From: CAYQJL01 sp964612295
GTDB lineage: Bacteria > Eisenbacteria > RBG-16-71-46 > CAIMUX01 > WJJG01
Direction: 5' to 3'
Length of the DNA: 64,000 bases
NCBI GenBank assembly: GCA_964612295.1
Contig: CAZTDY010000007.1
Coordinates: 1-64,000 of the forward strand
This document shows, one piece after another, positions 38,689 through 47,619 of this stretch. The notes beneath the pieces were generated by a model that saw nothing but the letters and a program-made list of their open reading frames with translations, ran no database searches and was not told the DNA's origin. Every line of letters starts with the position of its first letter. Positions within the stretch are counted from its first letter, which is position 1. A program made the position numbers and the translations under genes.

Positions 38689-40110
38689 CTATTGCAGCGC
38701 ACCCACCGGCGCATCCGCGGATTGAGCGGGTGCGGTGGCAAGCTTGCTCAGCCAAGCCAACGTTTCCTCCGTGTTCGAGGCCTCTTCCGGCCGTTGCCGA
38801 AGGAAGGACTCGATCTCGGGGAGACGCTGGATAGCGTCATCCACTTGAGGATTGGAGCCACTGACGTAGGCTCCCAGATTGATCACATCCTCGGCCTCAC
38901 CATGGACCGCGAGGATTTGGCGGATACGATCGGCGGCCGCCCGATGCTCGGGGGTCGTGATGTCGGGCATCACGCGACTGACACTGCCCAGGACATCGAT
39001 GGCCGGATAGTGACTGCGGTGGGCCAGCCGCCTCGATAAGCGGACGTGCCCATCCAGAATCGAACGCGCGGCATCGCTGATCGGCTCGTTCATGTCGTCC
39101 GATTCGACGAGGACGGCCAGGAGCCCGGTGATACTGCCCTGCTCGGTGATGCCGATCCTCTCCAAGAGCTTCGGCATCTGCCCGAAAACCGACGGCGGAT
39201 ACCCGCGCGTCGTGGGTGGTTCGCCGGCCGCCAGGCCGATCTCCCGCTGCGCGGTCGCCACGCGGGTCAATGAGTCCATCATGAAGAGCACGTCCCGTCC
39301 CTGATCCCGGAAGTACTCGGCCACCGTGAGGGCCAGCATGGCGCCCTTGACACGCACGAGCGCGGGGCGATCCGAGGTGGCCACGATGACGACCGACTTG
39401 GCGAGTCCCTCGGCCAAATCCCTCTCCAGAAATTCGCGCACCTCGCGGCCGCGTTCCCCGATCAGGGCGATGACGTTGACGTCGGCCTGCGCGTGGCGGG
39501 CGATCGAGCCTAAGAGCACCGACTTTCCGATGCCCGAGCCGGCGAAGATGCCCATGCGCTGGCCTTTTCCGCAGGTCAGAAGTCCATCGATCGCGCGAAT
39601 GCCGGTGACGACAGGATCGTGAATGCGGCGTCTGGAGAGCGGTGCGGGAGCGGCGGACACGAGCGGCCGGTGATACACGCCGCGCAGCGCGCCCAGATTG
39701 TCGAGGGGAGCTCCCAGGCCGTCGATGACCCGGCCGAGGAGACTCTCGCCCACCGGGACCGACAACGGCCGGTTCAGGGCCCACACGCGATCGCCAGGAC
39801 GAACCCCGGCGAAATCGGTCAGCGGCATGAGGAGGATGGCATCCTGGCGGAAGCCGACCACCTCGGCCGGCACAAACCGCTCCTCTCCACCCGCGCTCAT
39901 GTCTTCTCCAGCAGGACTTCCCGTCCCTAAGGGACCGGGGGCCGGAGGATCAAGCAGTTCGATCCTGCAGAGCTCGCCCACCGCCGCCCGCGGTCCGGAG
40001 GCCTCGACGAGGCCACCGACCATCCGAACGACACGCCCCGCACAGGTCAGTGCGTCCACCTGCGCCGCGGCGTCAAATGCGCCTCTCAGATCAAGCTGCA
40101 TTCTCGGCAT
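38689..40110 (-). CDS. fliI: Flagellum-specific ATPase FliI
   Basis: A 473-residue F1-beta-like ATPase that powers or assists flagellar export. Walker A is FAGSGIGKSVLLG, followed by ALIGERGREVREFLE; Walker B is VLFMMDSLTRVA and the T3SS-type segment is GYPPSVFGQMPKLLERIG. The ATG at 40110 follows GAGGAAAAGG and overlaps fliH by 20 bases; ATG at 40101 is a weaker alternative. A short insertion near residues 35-75 makes it slightly longer than the E. coli enzyme. Confidence 0.96.
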   Translation of the reverse strand: MPRMQLDLRGAFDAAAQVDALTCAGRVVRMVGGLVEASGPRAAVGELCRIELLDPPAPGPLGTGSPAGEDMSAGGEERFVPAEVVGFRQDAILLMPLTDFAGVRPGDRVWALNRPLSVPVGESLLGRVIDGLGAPLDNLGALRGVYHRPLVSAAPAPLSRRRIHDPVVTGIRAIDGLLTCGKGQRMGIFAGSGIGKSVLLGSIARHAQADVNVIALIGERGREVREFLERDLAEGLAKSVVIVATSDRPALVRVKGAMLALTVAEYFRDQGRDVLFMMDSLTRVATAQREIGLAAGEPPTTRGYPPSVFGQMPKLLERIGITEQGSITGLLAVLVESDDMNEPISDAARSILDGHVRLSRRLAHRSHYPAIDVLGSVSRVMPDITTPEHRAAADRIRQILAVHGEAEDVINLGAYVSGSNPQVDDAIQRLPEIESFLRQRPEEASNTEETLAWLSKLATAPAQSADAPVGALQ

Positions 40111-40828
40111 CCTTTTCCTCGGATAGGAGATCTGCGCAACTGGCCCAGCTTCCCAGGGCCTCACTGCAACGGTCCAGGAACCCTTCGATACTGCCGTCGA
40201 TGTGGAGCTGCGGAGTTTCGACCACACATCCTCCGGGCGTCAGACTCTCATCCTCGCGAAGCTGCAGTTCGCTCCCCTCATCGAGGAGCCGTCCCAGCTC
40301 TTCGCGCCTCTCCTTCACGAGTTCGATGTCCGCAGGATGAACGCGGACGACAATGCGTTCGCCACTTGCCAGATTCAAAAGCGCCTCTTCGACGCCGCGC
40401 AGCGTTAGGGCCGGGTCCGCCTCGTGCGCCAGACGGCAGAAGCGCTCGGTCATGCGCACCGCCAACTGCACCAGATCCCGGGACGCGGCGCTCAAGATGC
40501 GGCCTCGTTCGGCGAGAATCTCCGTGGCCAGCTGGTCCATGCGCTCGGCCTTCTCGCGCAAGGCAGCCCGCTCGGCTTCCCGGCCCTTGGCCAGACCTTC
40601 CTCGTGCCCGTGATGGCGCGCCGCGGTAGCCTCCTCGCGAAGCTGATCGATCTGGGTCTGCAGCCCCTCGGTTGCGCGGCGCATCTGCTCTTCGGAGTAG
40701 ACCGGCTGCGAGAGTTGCCCCAACGGGGTCCCGTCCGGACCCACGGCCGCCCACGACCGCTGCCTCTCGAGGAGGTTGACGGTGCGGCCCGAAAGCCGCG
40801 CATTCTTGAGCACGTTGGCGCTAGGCAA
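40091..40828 (-). CDS. fliH: Flagellar assembly protein FliH
   Basis: A 245-residue negative regulator and peripheral stalk of FliI. The N-terminus (PSANVLKNARL) resembles the family start and the centre is a long Ala/Glu/Arg coiled coil (about 45-125). The C-terminal domain has LVQLAVRMTERFCRLA and ERIVVRVHPADIELVKE, typical of FliH/YscL. The start is a TTG at 40828 with GGGAG upstream, overlapping fliG by eight bases; an internal GTG at 40813 is possible. Confidence 0.9.
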   Translation of the reverse strand: MPSANVLKNARLSGRTVNLLERQRSWAAVGPDGTPLGQLSQPVYSEEQMRRATEGLQTQIDQLREEATAARHHGHEEGLAKGREAERAALREKAERMDQLATEILAERGRILSAASRDLVQLAVRMTERFCRLAHEADPALTLRGVEEALLNLASGERIVVRVHPADIELVKERREELGRLLDEGSELQLREDESLTPGGCVVETPQLHIDGSIEGFLDRCSEALGSWASCADLLSEEKDAENAA

Positions 40829-41849
40829 CTAACTCTTCTCCCTCACCGGCGCGGGCGATGGTGATCTGGCCCGCTTCATCCAGACGCAGAATCGCGTCGA
40901 TAATCCTCGACTGGGCTTCCTCGACATTCTTCAGCCGAACCGGACCCATGAATTCCATCTCGTCGCGCAACATCTCGGACGCGCGCTGCGAAACGTTGGT
41001 GAAGACCTTCTCCTTCAGTTCATCACTGGCGGCTTTCAGGGCCAGCACCAGCGTGGAGGAATCGACCTCCTTGAGGACGTTGCGCATGTCCGCATCCGAG
41101 AGCTTGAGGACATCCTCGAACGTGAAGAGGAACGACTTGATCTTGGCGGCCAGCGGAGGATCTTCGGTCTCCATCGTGGCCATGATCTTCTTCTCCGTCG
41201 TCCGATCGAGCAGGTTGAGGATCTCGGCCACGACTTCCACGCCTCCGGCGCTTTCCATCCCGGCCCGTTTCCAGTTGCTGAACATCAGATTGAGACTCTC
41301 TTTGACCTCGTTGATGACGTCGGGAAAGACGTTCTCCATCATGGCGATTCGCGAGATGATGTCGGTGCGGCTGTCGGCGCCGATCTGGCTCATGATGCGC
41401 GCCGACTGGCGCGGCTTCAGGTTGGCCAGAATGAGCGCGATCGTCTGGGGATGTTCCTTCTGGATGAAACCGAGGAGCTGTTCGTCGTCGATCTCGTTCA
41501 GGACCTCGAACCCGGACGGGTCGAGCGCCGCGCGCACGCGTTCGATGATGCTGGCGGCCGCTTCAGGACCGAGCGCCTTGGCGAGCACCTCTTCTGCGAA
41601 TTCCTCACCGCGCTGCATGAAGGCACCCATCGCGGAGCGAATCGTGTCGTACTCGCCGAACACGTTCTCGACCACCTGCTTGGGCATCTCATCCATGCGG
41701 GCGATGTTGCCCGTGAGCAGCTCGAGCGATTCGCCGTCTAGGTGAGACATGACCTCGGCGGCCTTGTCCGTCCCCAGCGAAATCGCCAGAATGGCCGCCT
41801 TTTCAGCGCCACTGAGATCGGAAGTAGAGATTGCCTGGTTCTTCGCCAT
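40821..41849 (-). CDS. fliG: Flagellar motor switch protein FliG
   Basis: A 342-residue rotor protein that contacts the stator. The N-terminal domain (LSGAEKAAILAISLGTDKAA), the middle domain with EHPQTIALILANL, and the C-terminal charged ridge (SQRASEMLRDEMEFMGPVRL, MRNVLKEVDSSTLVLALK) are all present. It lies between fliF and fliH. Confidence 0.97.
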   Translation of the reverse strand: MAKNQAISTSDLSGAEKAAILAISLGTDKAAEVMSHLDGESLELLTGNIARMDEMPKQVVENVFGEYDTIRSAMGAFMQRGEEFAEEVLAKALGPEAAASIIERVRAALDPSGFEVLNEIDDEQLLGFIQKEHPQTIALILANLKPRQSARIMSQIGADSRTDIISRIAMMENVFPDVINEVKESLNLMFSNWKRAGMESAGGVEVVAEILNLLDRTTEKKIMATMETEDPPLAAKIKSFLFTFEDVLKLSDADMRNVLKEVDSSTLVLALKAASDELKEKVFTNVSQRASEMLRDEMEFMGPVRLKNVEEAQSRIIDAILRLDEAGQITIARAGEGEELVA

Positions 41850-41858
41850 CGATTGCTC

Positions 41859-43340
41859 CTACGAGGCTTCCTGTAGCCATGCCCGGATGACCCGAGCGAT
41901 GTCCTCTGCCGGCTGTTCGGAGAGGTCCTTGATCTTGCGCTCCAATCGGATCTGGCGCAGATCCCGCGCCGGCCTGGACTCTTCCTCGTCCTCCTCGTCC
42001 TCGAGGCCCGGCATGTTCGACACGCGGCCACCCGCGGCCGGGGCAGAGGCCCGGGCAAGCAACTTCCAGAGAATGAAGATCGCCCCCGCCGCCAGCAGGA
42101 GCGAGACAACCACCGAGCCGATCTTCTGGATCATCTCGAGCTGGTGGACCTTTTGCATTTCCTTGACCGTCTGCATCATCTCGGTGTCGTCGAAGGCGAT
42201 GTTCTCGATGCTCAGCTCATCGCCGCGCTCGGCGCTGTAGCCGACCGCCGCCTTGACGAGCGAAATCAGCTTCTCCATTTCGTCGCTTCCGCGCGGCACG
42301 TACTCGCGTTCACCCTCTTCCGAGGTTTCGTAGGTTCCGTCGATGAAGACCGAGGCCGAGAGCCTCCTGATCGTGCCCGGGGTGTCCACGGCGTGTTGGA
42401 TGGTCTTTGAAATCTCGTAGTTGGTGACCGACTCCTCGGTCGATCCTCCGTCGCCGGCAGTCTGCTCGGTGCGCTGTTCGCTGCGGACGGCAGGGGTCTC
42501 GCTGTCATAGATCTCGCGGGTCGTCTCGACGCGTTCGAAGTCGAGGTCGGCCGAGATCCGCACGACCGCCTTATTGGGGCCGAGCACGCGCTCCAAGGCG
42601 GTCTGGGCCTTGCGCACCAAGTCCTCTTCGATCGTGCGGGTCAGGTAGATCTGGTCGCCGGTCACGCCGAGGAGACTCTCGGCATCGGACGGCTTCGAGA
42701 GGAGGCGCCCACTGGTGTCCAAGACGGTGACATTGTCGGCCTGGAGCCCTTCGACCCCCGCCGCCACCATGTGCACAATCCCCTGCACCTGAGGTTCACG
42801 GAGCGCCGCGCCGGAGCGCAGCTTGATGACCACCGAGGCCGTCGCGGGCCGCTCATCTTCCTGAAAGAGACTTGGCTCGGGAATGACGAGGTGGATCCGG
42901 GCTTGGGCGACCTCATCCAGCGTCTGCACCGTGCGCGCGAGCTCCCCCTCGAGCGCGCGGCGGTACTGCAGCTTCTGAACGAAATCGGTCCAGCCCATCT
43001 TGTTGGTGTCGAGGATCTCGTAGCCCTGTCCGGAGGACTGCGGCAGTCCCTCGGAGGCCAGCTGCAGGCGCGCCTCATAGACGTCGCCCCGCGCAACCTC
43101 CACGGTCCGCCCGCCGTCGGCGAGTTTGTAGTCGATGTTCATCGACGTGAGTTCATCGACCACCGCCGAGGCGTCTTCTGGCTCCATCTTCGCGTAGAGG
43201 ACGGTGAACTCCTCGCGGCCCGCCCAGGAGACGACCACGACGATCAAGATCACCAAGGCCACCGCCACCACGCCCATGAAAACGCGGTGGGCGGACGGAA
43301 GCCGGTTCCAAATCCTCTTGACCTGATCAAACCATCCCAC
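41859..43340 (-). CDS. fliF: Flagellar MS-ring protein FliF
   Basis: A 493-residue membrane ring protein. Transmembrane helix 1 is at about 19-42 and helix 2 at about 423-443. Periplasmic ring-building motifs include EDASAVVDELTSMNIDYKLA, GWTDFVQKLQYRRALEGELA and ARIHLVIPEPSLF. The cytoplasmic tail (PARDLRQIRLERKIKDLSEQ) binds FliG. It lies between fliE and fliG. Confidence 0.97.
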   Translation of the reverse strand: MGWFDQVKRIWNRLPSAHRVFMGVVAVALVILIVVVVSWAGREEFTVLYAKMEPEDASAVVDELTSMNIDYKLADGGRTVEVARGDVYEARLQLASEGLPQSSGQGYEILDTNKMGWTDFVQKLQYRRALEGELARTVQTLDEVAQARIHLVIPEPSLFQEDERPATASVVIKLRSGAALREPQVQGIVHMVAAGVEGLQADNVTVLDTSGRLLSKPSDAESLLGVTGDQIYLTRTIEEDLVRKAQTALERVLGPNKAVVRISADLDFERVETTREIYDSETPAVRSEQRTEQTAGDGGSTEESVTNYEISKTIQHAVDTPGTIRRLSASVFIDGTYETSEEGEREYVPRGSDEMEKLISLVKAAVGYSAERGDELSIENIAFDDTEMMQTVKEMQKVHQLEMIQKIGSVVVSLLLAAGAIFILWKLLARASAPAAGGRVSNMPGLEDEEDEEESRPARDLRQIRLERKIKDLSEQPAEDIARVIRAWLQEAS

Positions 43341-43439
43341 GGGAGTCCTCCTTTACACTCCCGCGGCCGATCCACGACGCTTGACACGCGCCTTGGAACT
43401 CCACGGTTGCCAGCGATCTGTGATCCTTAGGCCGCATGG

Positions 43440-43778
43440 CTACACCTGCATCCTCATCAGCTCCTGATAGGACTGGAGCAGCTTGTCCCTGACCGATTGC
43501 ACCAACTGAAACGCGATCGCCGCTTCCTGCTGTGCGATCACGACCTCGTGCAAGTTCTGAACCTCACCGGCGGCGAACTGCTCGGTGAGCTGATCGGCTC
43601 GCTGCTGGAGCCCGTTCACCTCGGACAACACGCCCGACAAGGTGTCGGCGAAGTCGGTCTTGTTTGCGGCGCCGGCCGGGGGCTCGAGGGTGATGCCCCG
43701 TTGGGGCTCAACCTGATGCAGCGACTGCAAGCGCTGCGCCGCGCCGGTAATCGCTCCTGGTCCACCGATGCCGCTCAT
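43440..43778 (-). CDS. fliE: Hook-basal body complex protein FliE
   Basis: A 112-residue protein joining the MS ring and rod. The C-terminal half carries the family pattern: DTLSGVLSEVNGLQQRADQL, EVVIAQQEAAIAFQLVQSVR and a YQELMRMQV end. It lies between flgC and fliF in the standard flgB-flgC-fliE-fliF order. Confidence 0.93.
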   Translation of the reverse strand: MSGIGGPGAITGAAQRLQSLHQVEPQRGITLEPPAGAANKTDFADTLSGVLSEVNGLQQRADQLTEQFAAGEVQNLHEVVIAQQEAAIAFQLVQSVRDKLLQSYQELMRMQV

Positions 43779-43812
43779 ATGTCCTCTCCTCTCCCCGTAT
43801 TCCTAGGGCGCA

Positions 43813-44322
43813 CTACTTACCGATCGAGAGCGCCATTTCCTGCATCCGCTTGTCCGTCGCGAGAGCCGCGACGTTCGCTTCGTAGGCCCGCGACGCCAGG
43901 ATCAAGTTGACCATCTCGGTGACGGGGTTGACGTTCGGGTACTGCACGAAGCCGTCATCACCCGCGTCCGGATGCGAGGGGTCGTAGATCTGCGTAAAGG
44001 GGGTTTCGTTGTCCTGACTGATCCTGACCTGCACCTGGCTTTGGGTCGCGCTGCCGAGTCCGGCGCTCTGGCCGGCCGTCATGTGCTGGTCGTGCGTGCG
44101 GGAGGGAGCCAGGGTCGAAGCGTTCTCGCCCGGCTTGGCCGCGGAGGCTTGGCGAGTTTCGACGGCCTCGAAGCTGACCTGCTGGCGCCGGTACGGACCA
44201 CCTTCGGCCGTGCGAGTGGTCTGCGCGTTGGCCAGGTTCTCCGAGATCGTGTTCATCCACTGGCGGTAGGCCGACAGCGCCGAGGCGCTCGAGTTCATTC
44301 CGCTCAGGTAGTTGATCTTCAT
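43813..44322 (-). CDS. flgC: Flagellar basal-body rod protein FlgC
   Basis: A 169-residue proximal rod protein. The N-terminal rod motif is SALSAYRQWMNTISENLANA and the C-terminal motif is YPNVNPVTEMVNLILASRAY followed by EANVAAL. It lies 33 bases after flgB and 34 before fliE. Confidence 0.96.
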   Translation of the reverse strand: MKINYLSGMNSSASALSAYRQWMNTISENLANAQTTRTAEGGPYRRQQVSFEAVETRQASAAKPGENASTLAPSRTHDQHMTAGQSAGLGSATQSQVQVRISQDNETPFTQIYDPSHPDAGDDGFVQYPNVNPVTEMVNLILASRAYEANVAALATDKRMQEMALSIGK

Positions 44323-44355
44323 GGCTTCCTGCCTCTATCTCCTACAAAACGTGCG

Positions 44356-44754
44356 CTAGCGGATCGCGTCCTGGATCCCCTTGTACTTGCGCGCCAAGAG
44401 CTGACTGAGCGCCTGGAAGTGAATCTCGTTCTGCTTCATGCGCACCAGTTCCTGCTCGAGATCGACGTTGTTGATCGCACCCTCGGGCGTCTGGGCCTCG
44501 CTGGGCTGAACCTGGGGCGCCGGAACATCGCCGCTTTTCTCCGCCCCGCGATGACCGGCACTCGTCTGCGCCAGCTCGATCGACTGGCGGGCCTTCGAGA
44601 TCTGCTCCTCGAACAGAACCTCCTTGGCCTCGAACCCGGGGGTCGTCACATTGGCGATGTTTTCCGAAATGACCCGCATGCGCGTCTGACCGGCATCCAT
44701 CCCCCCCTTGAGGAGATTCATGGCCCGGCTTCCGAAGAGCACATTGCGGATCAT
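44356..44754 (-). CDS. flgB: Flagellar basal-body rod protein FlgB
   Basis: A 132-residue rod protein and first gene of the hook-basal-body operon. The N-terminal MNLLKGGMDAGQTRMRVISE and NIANVTTPGF motif and the C-terminal VDLEQELVRMKQNEIHFQAL are family-typical. A sigma-54-type promoter lies 75-90 bases upstream (44829-44844). Confidence 0.95.
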   Translation of the reverse strand: MIRNVLFGSRAMNLLKGGMDAGQTRMRVISENIANVTTPGFEAKEVLFEEQISKARQSIELAQTSAGHRGAEKSGDVPAPQVQPSEAQTPEGAINNVDLEQELVRMKQNEIHFQALSQLLARKYKGIQDAIR

Positions 44755-44828
44755 TGCCTCGCTCCTTCCTTCGCGCTGCCCGGTGAGACACCTGCGGCGG
44801 GCAGATCCGTTCCGCCCGGCCTATCTGA

Positions 44829-44844
44829 TGCAAGGGCTGTGCCG
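44829..44844 (-). promoter_or_regulatory. Sigma-54 promoter of the flgB superoperon
   Basis: On the minus strand CGGCACAGCCCTTGCA matches TGGCAC-N5-TTGCA at 10 of 11 positions, with the invariant GG and GC separated by ten bases. It lies about 75 bases ahead of flgB in an otherwise gene-free stretch (44755-45002). Two NtrC-type activators are encoded nearby. Confidence 0.7.
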
Positions 44845-45002
44845 CTAGACCTCCGGCAAGGCCATGCGGGCTAACCGCTTCAAAACAGGTGTATTACCGC
44901 AACTCCCTCCTCCTGTTTCCACGATCGAGCGCCGGGCAGATCCTTCCCAGGGCGGCAAGTTTTTCCCCCCCGGGTCCTCCGAGGGAGCCCAGGCGCACTC
45001 GA

Positions 45003-46454
45003 TTAGGCGGCCCGGGCGGACCTGGGGCGCTCGCCCTCATGGGCATCCTCCTTGCGATAAGCCTGCAGCTTGTTCCGGATCGTTCGAACGCTCACGCCGA
45101 GGCGGCGGGCCGCCCGGCTCTTGTTGCCACCCTCCTGTTCCAGGGCTCTCTCGATGTGGACGCGCTCGATCTCCCGCAGGGTCATGCGGCTCCAGTCCTC
45201 GGCGGACGAGCCGGTCTGGGCGCTGCCGAGGGCCTGGTCCCGCCGCCCGCTCAAGCTGTCATCCCAGAGCAGAAGCTCGGGGGTGATCATCTCGCCGGTG
45301 GTCATCACCACCGCGCGGTGGACGACGTTTTCGAGTTCCCGCACGTTGCCCGGCCAGGAGTGATCCAGCAGGCGTGCGATCGCCTCGGGTTCGAATCCAC
45401 GGAGTGCTTTTCCGTTTTCGGTCGCGGCCTGCTCGAGGAAGTGCTGGGCAAGCAGCGGAATGTCCTCCCCGCGGTCTCGCAAGGGGGGAATGCGAACCGG
45501 GATGACCCGCAGGCGATAGAAGAGATCCTCGCGAAAGCGGCCGGCCTGGACTCGTGAGGCGAGATTAGCGTTGGTGGTCGCGAGGATTCTCACGTCGACC
45601 GTCAGCGGGCTGCTGCCCCCCACCCGGTAGAACTCCTTCTCCTGAATCGAACGCAGCAGCTTCGGCTGCAGAGCGAGCTCCATCTCGCTGATCTCATCGA
45701 GTAGGAGGGTCCCGCCGTCAGCCAGCTCGAACTTGCCTTTGAGCATGTTCGTGGCGCCCGTGAAGGCACCGCGCTCATGTCCGAAAAGCTCCGACTCCAT
45801 CAGCCCCTCGGGCAGGGCTGCGCAGTTCACTTTCACCAGCGGCTGCCGGGCCCGCGGCCCCCAGGCGTGGAGCGCCTGGGCGATGAGTTCCTTGCCGGTC
45901 CCGCTCTCCCCTTCGATGAGCGCCGTGGCCGGTGACCGCGCGATGGTGCGGGTCAGATCGCGCAGCCGTTTCATCACCGCGCTCTGCCCCAGAATGAGTG
46001 GATCTCCGCCGCGGCGACGCAGGCGAGCGCGCAGGCGCTGGTTCTCTCGCTTCAGTTGCCGGACCCCGAGGGCCTTGTCGATCACCACCTCGAGGGCTTC
46101 CACGGTGAACGGCTTGGTGAGGAAGTCGAAGGCGCCGGCCTTCATGGCCGCGATGGCCGTTTCGATGCTGCCATGAGCGGTCATGACGACGTAGTCGCAC
46201 TCCGGCCGGATTGCGGCCAGACGTCCCATCAACGTGATGCCGTCCATACCCCCCAGCCGGACGTCCAAGAGCGCCAGGTCCGGGGTCAGGGTGGCGATGC
46301 GTTCGAGCGCGTCCTCGGCCGAGGCTTCGATGACCGTCGTCAACCCCAGGCGGGTCAGCGCCTGCTCGAGGAATCCCTGCATGAGGGTGTCATCCTCGAC
46401 GACCAGCACGATCGCCGGGCGGCGCCCGGGGGCCTGATTATCCGCGGACTGCAT
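45003..46454 (-). CDS. NtrC-family sigma-54 response regulator (flagellar)
   Basis: A 483-residue bacterial enhancer-binding protein: receiver domain (about 14-128, phosphorylatable Asp64 in LALLDVRLGG), AAA+ domain (about 155-390) with Walker A GESGTGKE, an intact GAFTGA sigma-54 contact loop, GGTLLLDEISEM Walker B, and a Fis-type HTH (GGNKSRAARRLGVSVRTIRN). The ATG at 46454 has AGGAG eight bases upstream and overlaps the kinase gene. Context implies a FlrC/FleR-like activator of flagellar genes, acting probably on the flgB promoter. Confidence 0.94.
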   Translation of the reverse strand: MQSADNQAPGRRPAIVLVVEDDTLMQGFLEQALTRLGLTTVIEASAEDALERIATLTPDLALLDVRLGGMDGITLMGRLAAIRPECDYVVMTAHGSIETAIAAMKAGAFDFLTKPFTVEALEVVIDKALGVRQLKRENQRLRARLRRRGGDPLILGQSAVMKRLRDLTRTIARSPATALIEGESGTGKELIAQALHAWGPRARQPLVKVNCAALPEGLMESELFGHERGAFTGATNMLKGKFELADGGTLLLDEISEMELALQPKLLRSIQEKEFYRVGGSSPLTVDVRILATTNANLASRVQAGRFREDLFYRLRVIPVRIPPLRDRGEDIPLLAQHFLEQAATENGKALRGFEPEAIARLLDHSWPGNVRELENVVHRAVVMTTGEMITPELLLWDDSLSGRRDQALGSAQTGSSAEDWSRMTLREIERVHIERALEQEGGNKSRAARRLGVSVRTIRNKLQAYRKEDAHEGERPRSARAA

Positions 46455-47619
46455 GGTGCGTCTCCTCGCCTCGATTCTCGATCTGCTCATCGGGCCGCCG
46501 GCCTCCTCTATCCCACGGCGCGCGCGGGAGGGTCAGAACGAAGGTGGTCAATCCGCCGGCGCTCACGGCTTCGATTTCGCCGCCGTGGCCGGTGATGATG
46601 TTTCGCGCAAGGGCCAGTCCCAGCCCGGTCCCCCCTGGCTTGCTGCTGGTAAAGGGTTCGAAGATCTCCCGCAGCCGATCCGGCGAGAGCTCCGCGCCGG
46701 TGTTGCGCACGAGGAGGCGCATCGTTTCGGCGTCGCCTACGGGCCCGGCGGTGTCTCCCGGATTGAGCAAGATCATGACCTCACCCCGCGGGCCCGCCGC
46801 TTCGATCGCGTTCACGACCAGGTTCTCAACCGCCTGCCTTACCTGACGGGGGTCGAACACCCCGGCCGAGGGCGGGGCGATCTGAAGCTCGGGCGACGGC
46901 CCGTCCGGGAATCGCGCCCGGACGTCCTGGACGATGTGGGAGAGAAGGTCCCCCAAGTCGGCCTCGGCCAAGTGCAGGGGACGCGGTCTCACATAGCAGA
47001 GAAGCTCGTCGATGCGCCTGTTCACCTCGGTGAATCCATCCCGGATCCGCACGACCAGCTCGTGGGGGTCCTGCCCGCGCAAGTCGCGCTCCAGCAGATC
47101 GGCGAACCCCATGGTCGCGCCGAGTGGATTGCGGATCTGGTGCACCGCACTCGCCACACTGCGCCCGACCGAGGCGAGGCGTTCGAGCCGTTCCTGCTGG
47201 GCGCGTTCCATCCAGACCGCCTGCAGGCTCACGATGGCGCACACCCGTCCCAGATGGACGCCGCCCTCGCCGGTCGCGGGCATCACAATCACCCGCACCG
47301 GGATGCGTCCCCGGGGCGTGTCGAGCAACCCACTGGCTTCTCCCTCCGAGAGCCGACCCAGCTGCTCGGCAAGAGTCCCCAGAACTTCCTGGGCGCATTG
47401 CCCCACCAGATCGTCGGCCCGGCGCCCGGTCAGGCGCTCAGCGGAGGGCGACCAGTAGAGGAGCCGGTCCTTTCGATCCAAAACGAACACCCCGTCGGCC
47501 AGGCGCTCGAGGAGCGTCTCCAACAGGGCAACGGTTTGCTGATCGGCGGCATCGCGCGTAAGCGCGGCCGGCCACTCGCGGCAGGAAACCGCCGGGCTGC
47601 TACTGATTGGTGGCGACAC
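46438..47619 (-). CDS. PAS-domain histidine kinase, partner of the 45003-46454 regulator
   Basis: A 393-residue soluble kinase without membrane segments, as in FlrB/FleS. A PAS domain (about 25-125, LERLADGVFVLDRKDRLLYW) precedes the dimerisation/phospho-acceptor helix with the His in VASAVHQIRNPLG and the HATPase domain with the N box NLVVNAIEAAG and a GGTGLGLALARNII lid region. The GTG at 47619 is favoured by GGGAGG eight bases upstream. It overlaps the genes on both sides, so kinase and regulator are made together. Confidence 0.92.
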   Translation of the reverse strand: MSPPISSSPAVSCREWPAALTRDAADQQTVALLETLLERLADGVFVLDRKDRLLYWSPSAERLTGRRADDLVGQCAQEVLGTLAEQLGRLSEGEASGLLDTPRGRIPVRVIVMPATGEGGVHLGRVCAIVSLQAVWMERAQQERLERLASVGRSVASAVHQIRNPLGATMGFADLLERDLRGQDPHELVVRIRDGFTEVNRRIDELLCYVRPRPLHLAEADLGDLLSHIVQDVRARFPDGPSPELQIAPPSAGVFDPRQVRQAVENLVVNAIEAAGPRGEVMILLNPGDTAGPVGDAETMRLLVRNTGAELSPDRLREIFEPFTSSKPGGTGLGLALARNIITGHGGEIEAVSAGGLTTFVLTLPRAPWDRGGRRPDEQIENRGEETHHAVRG

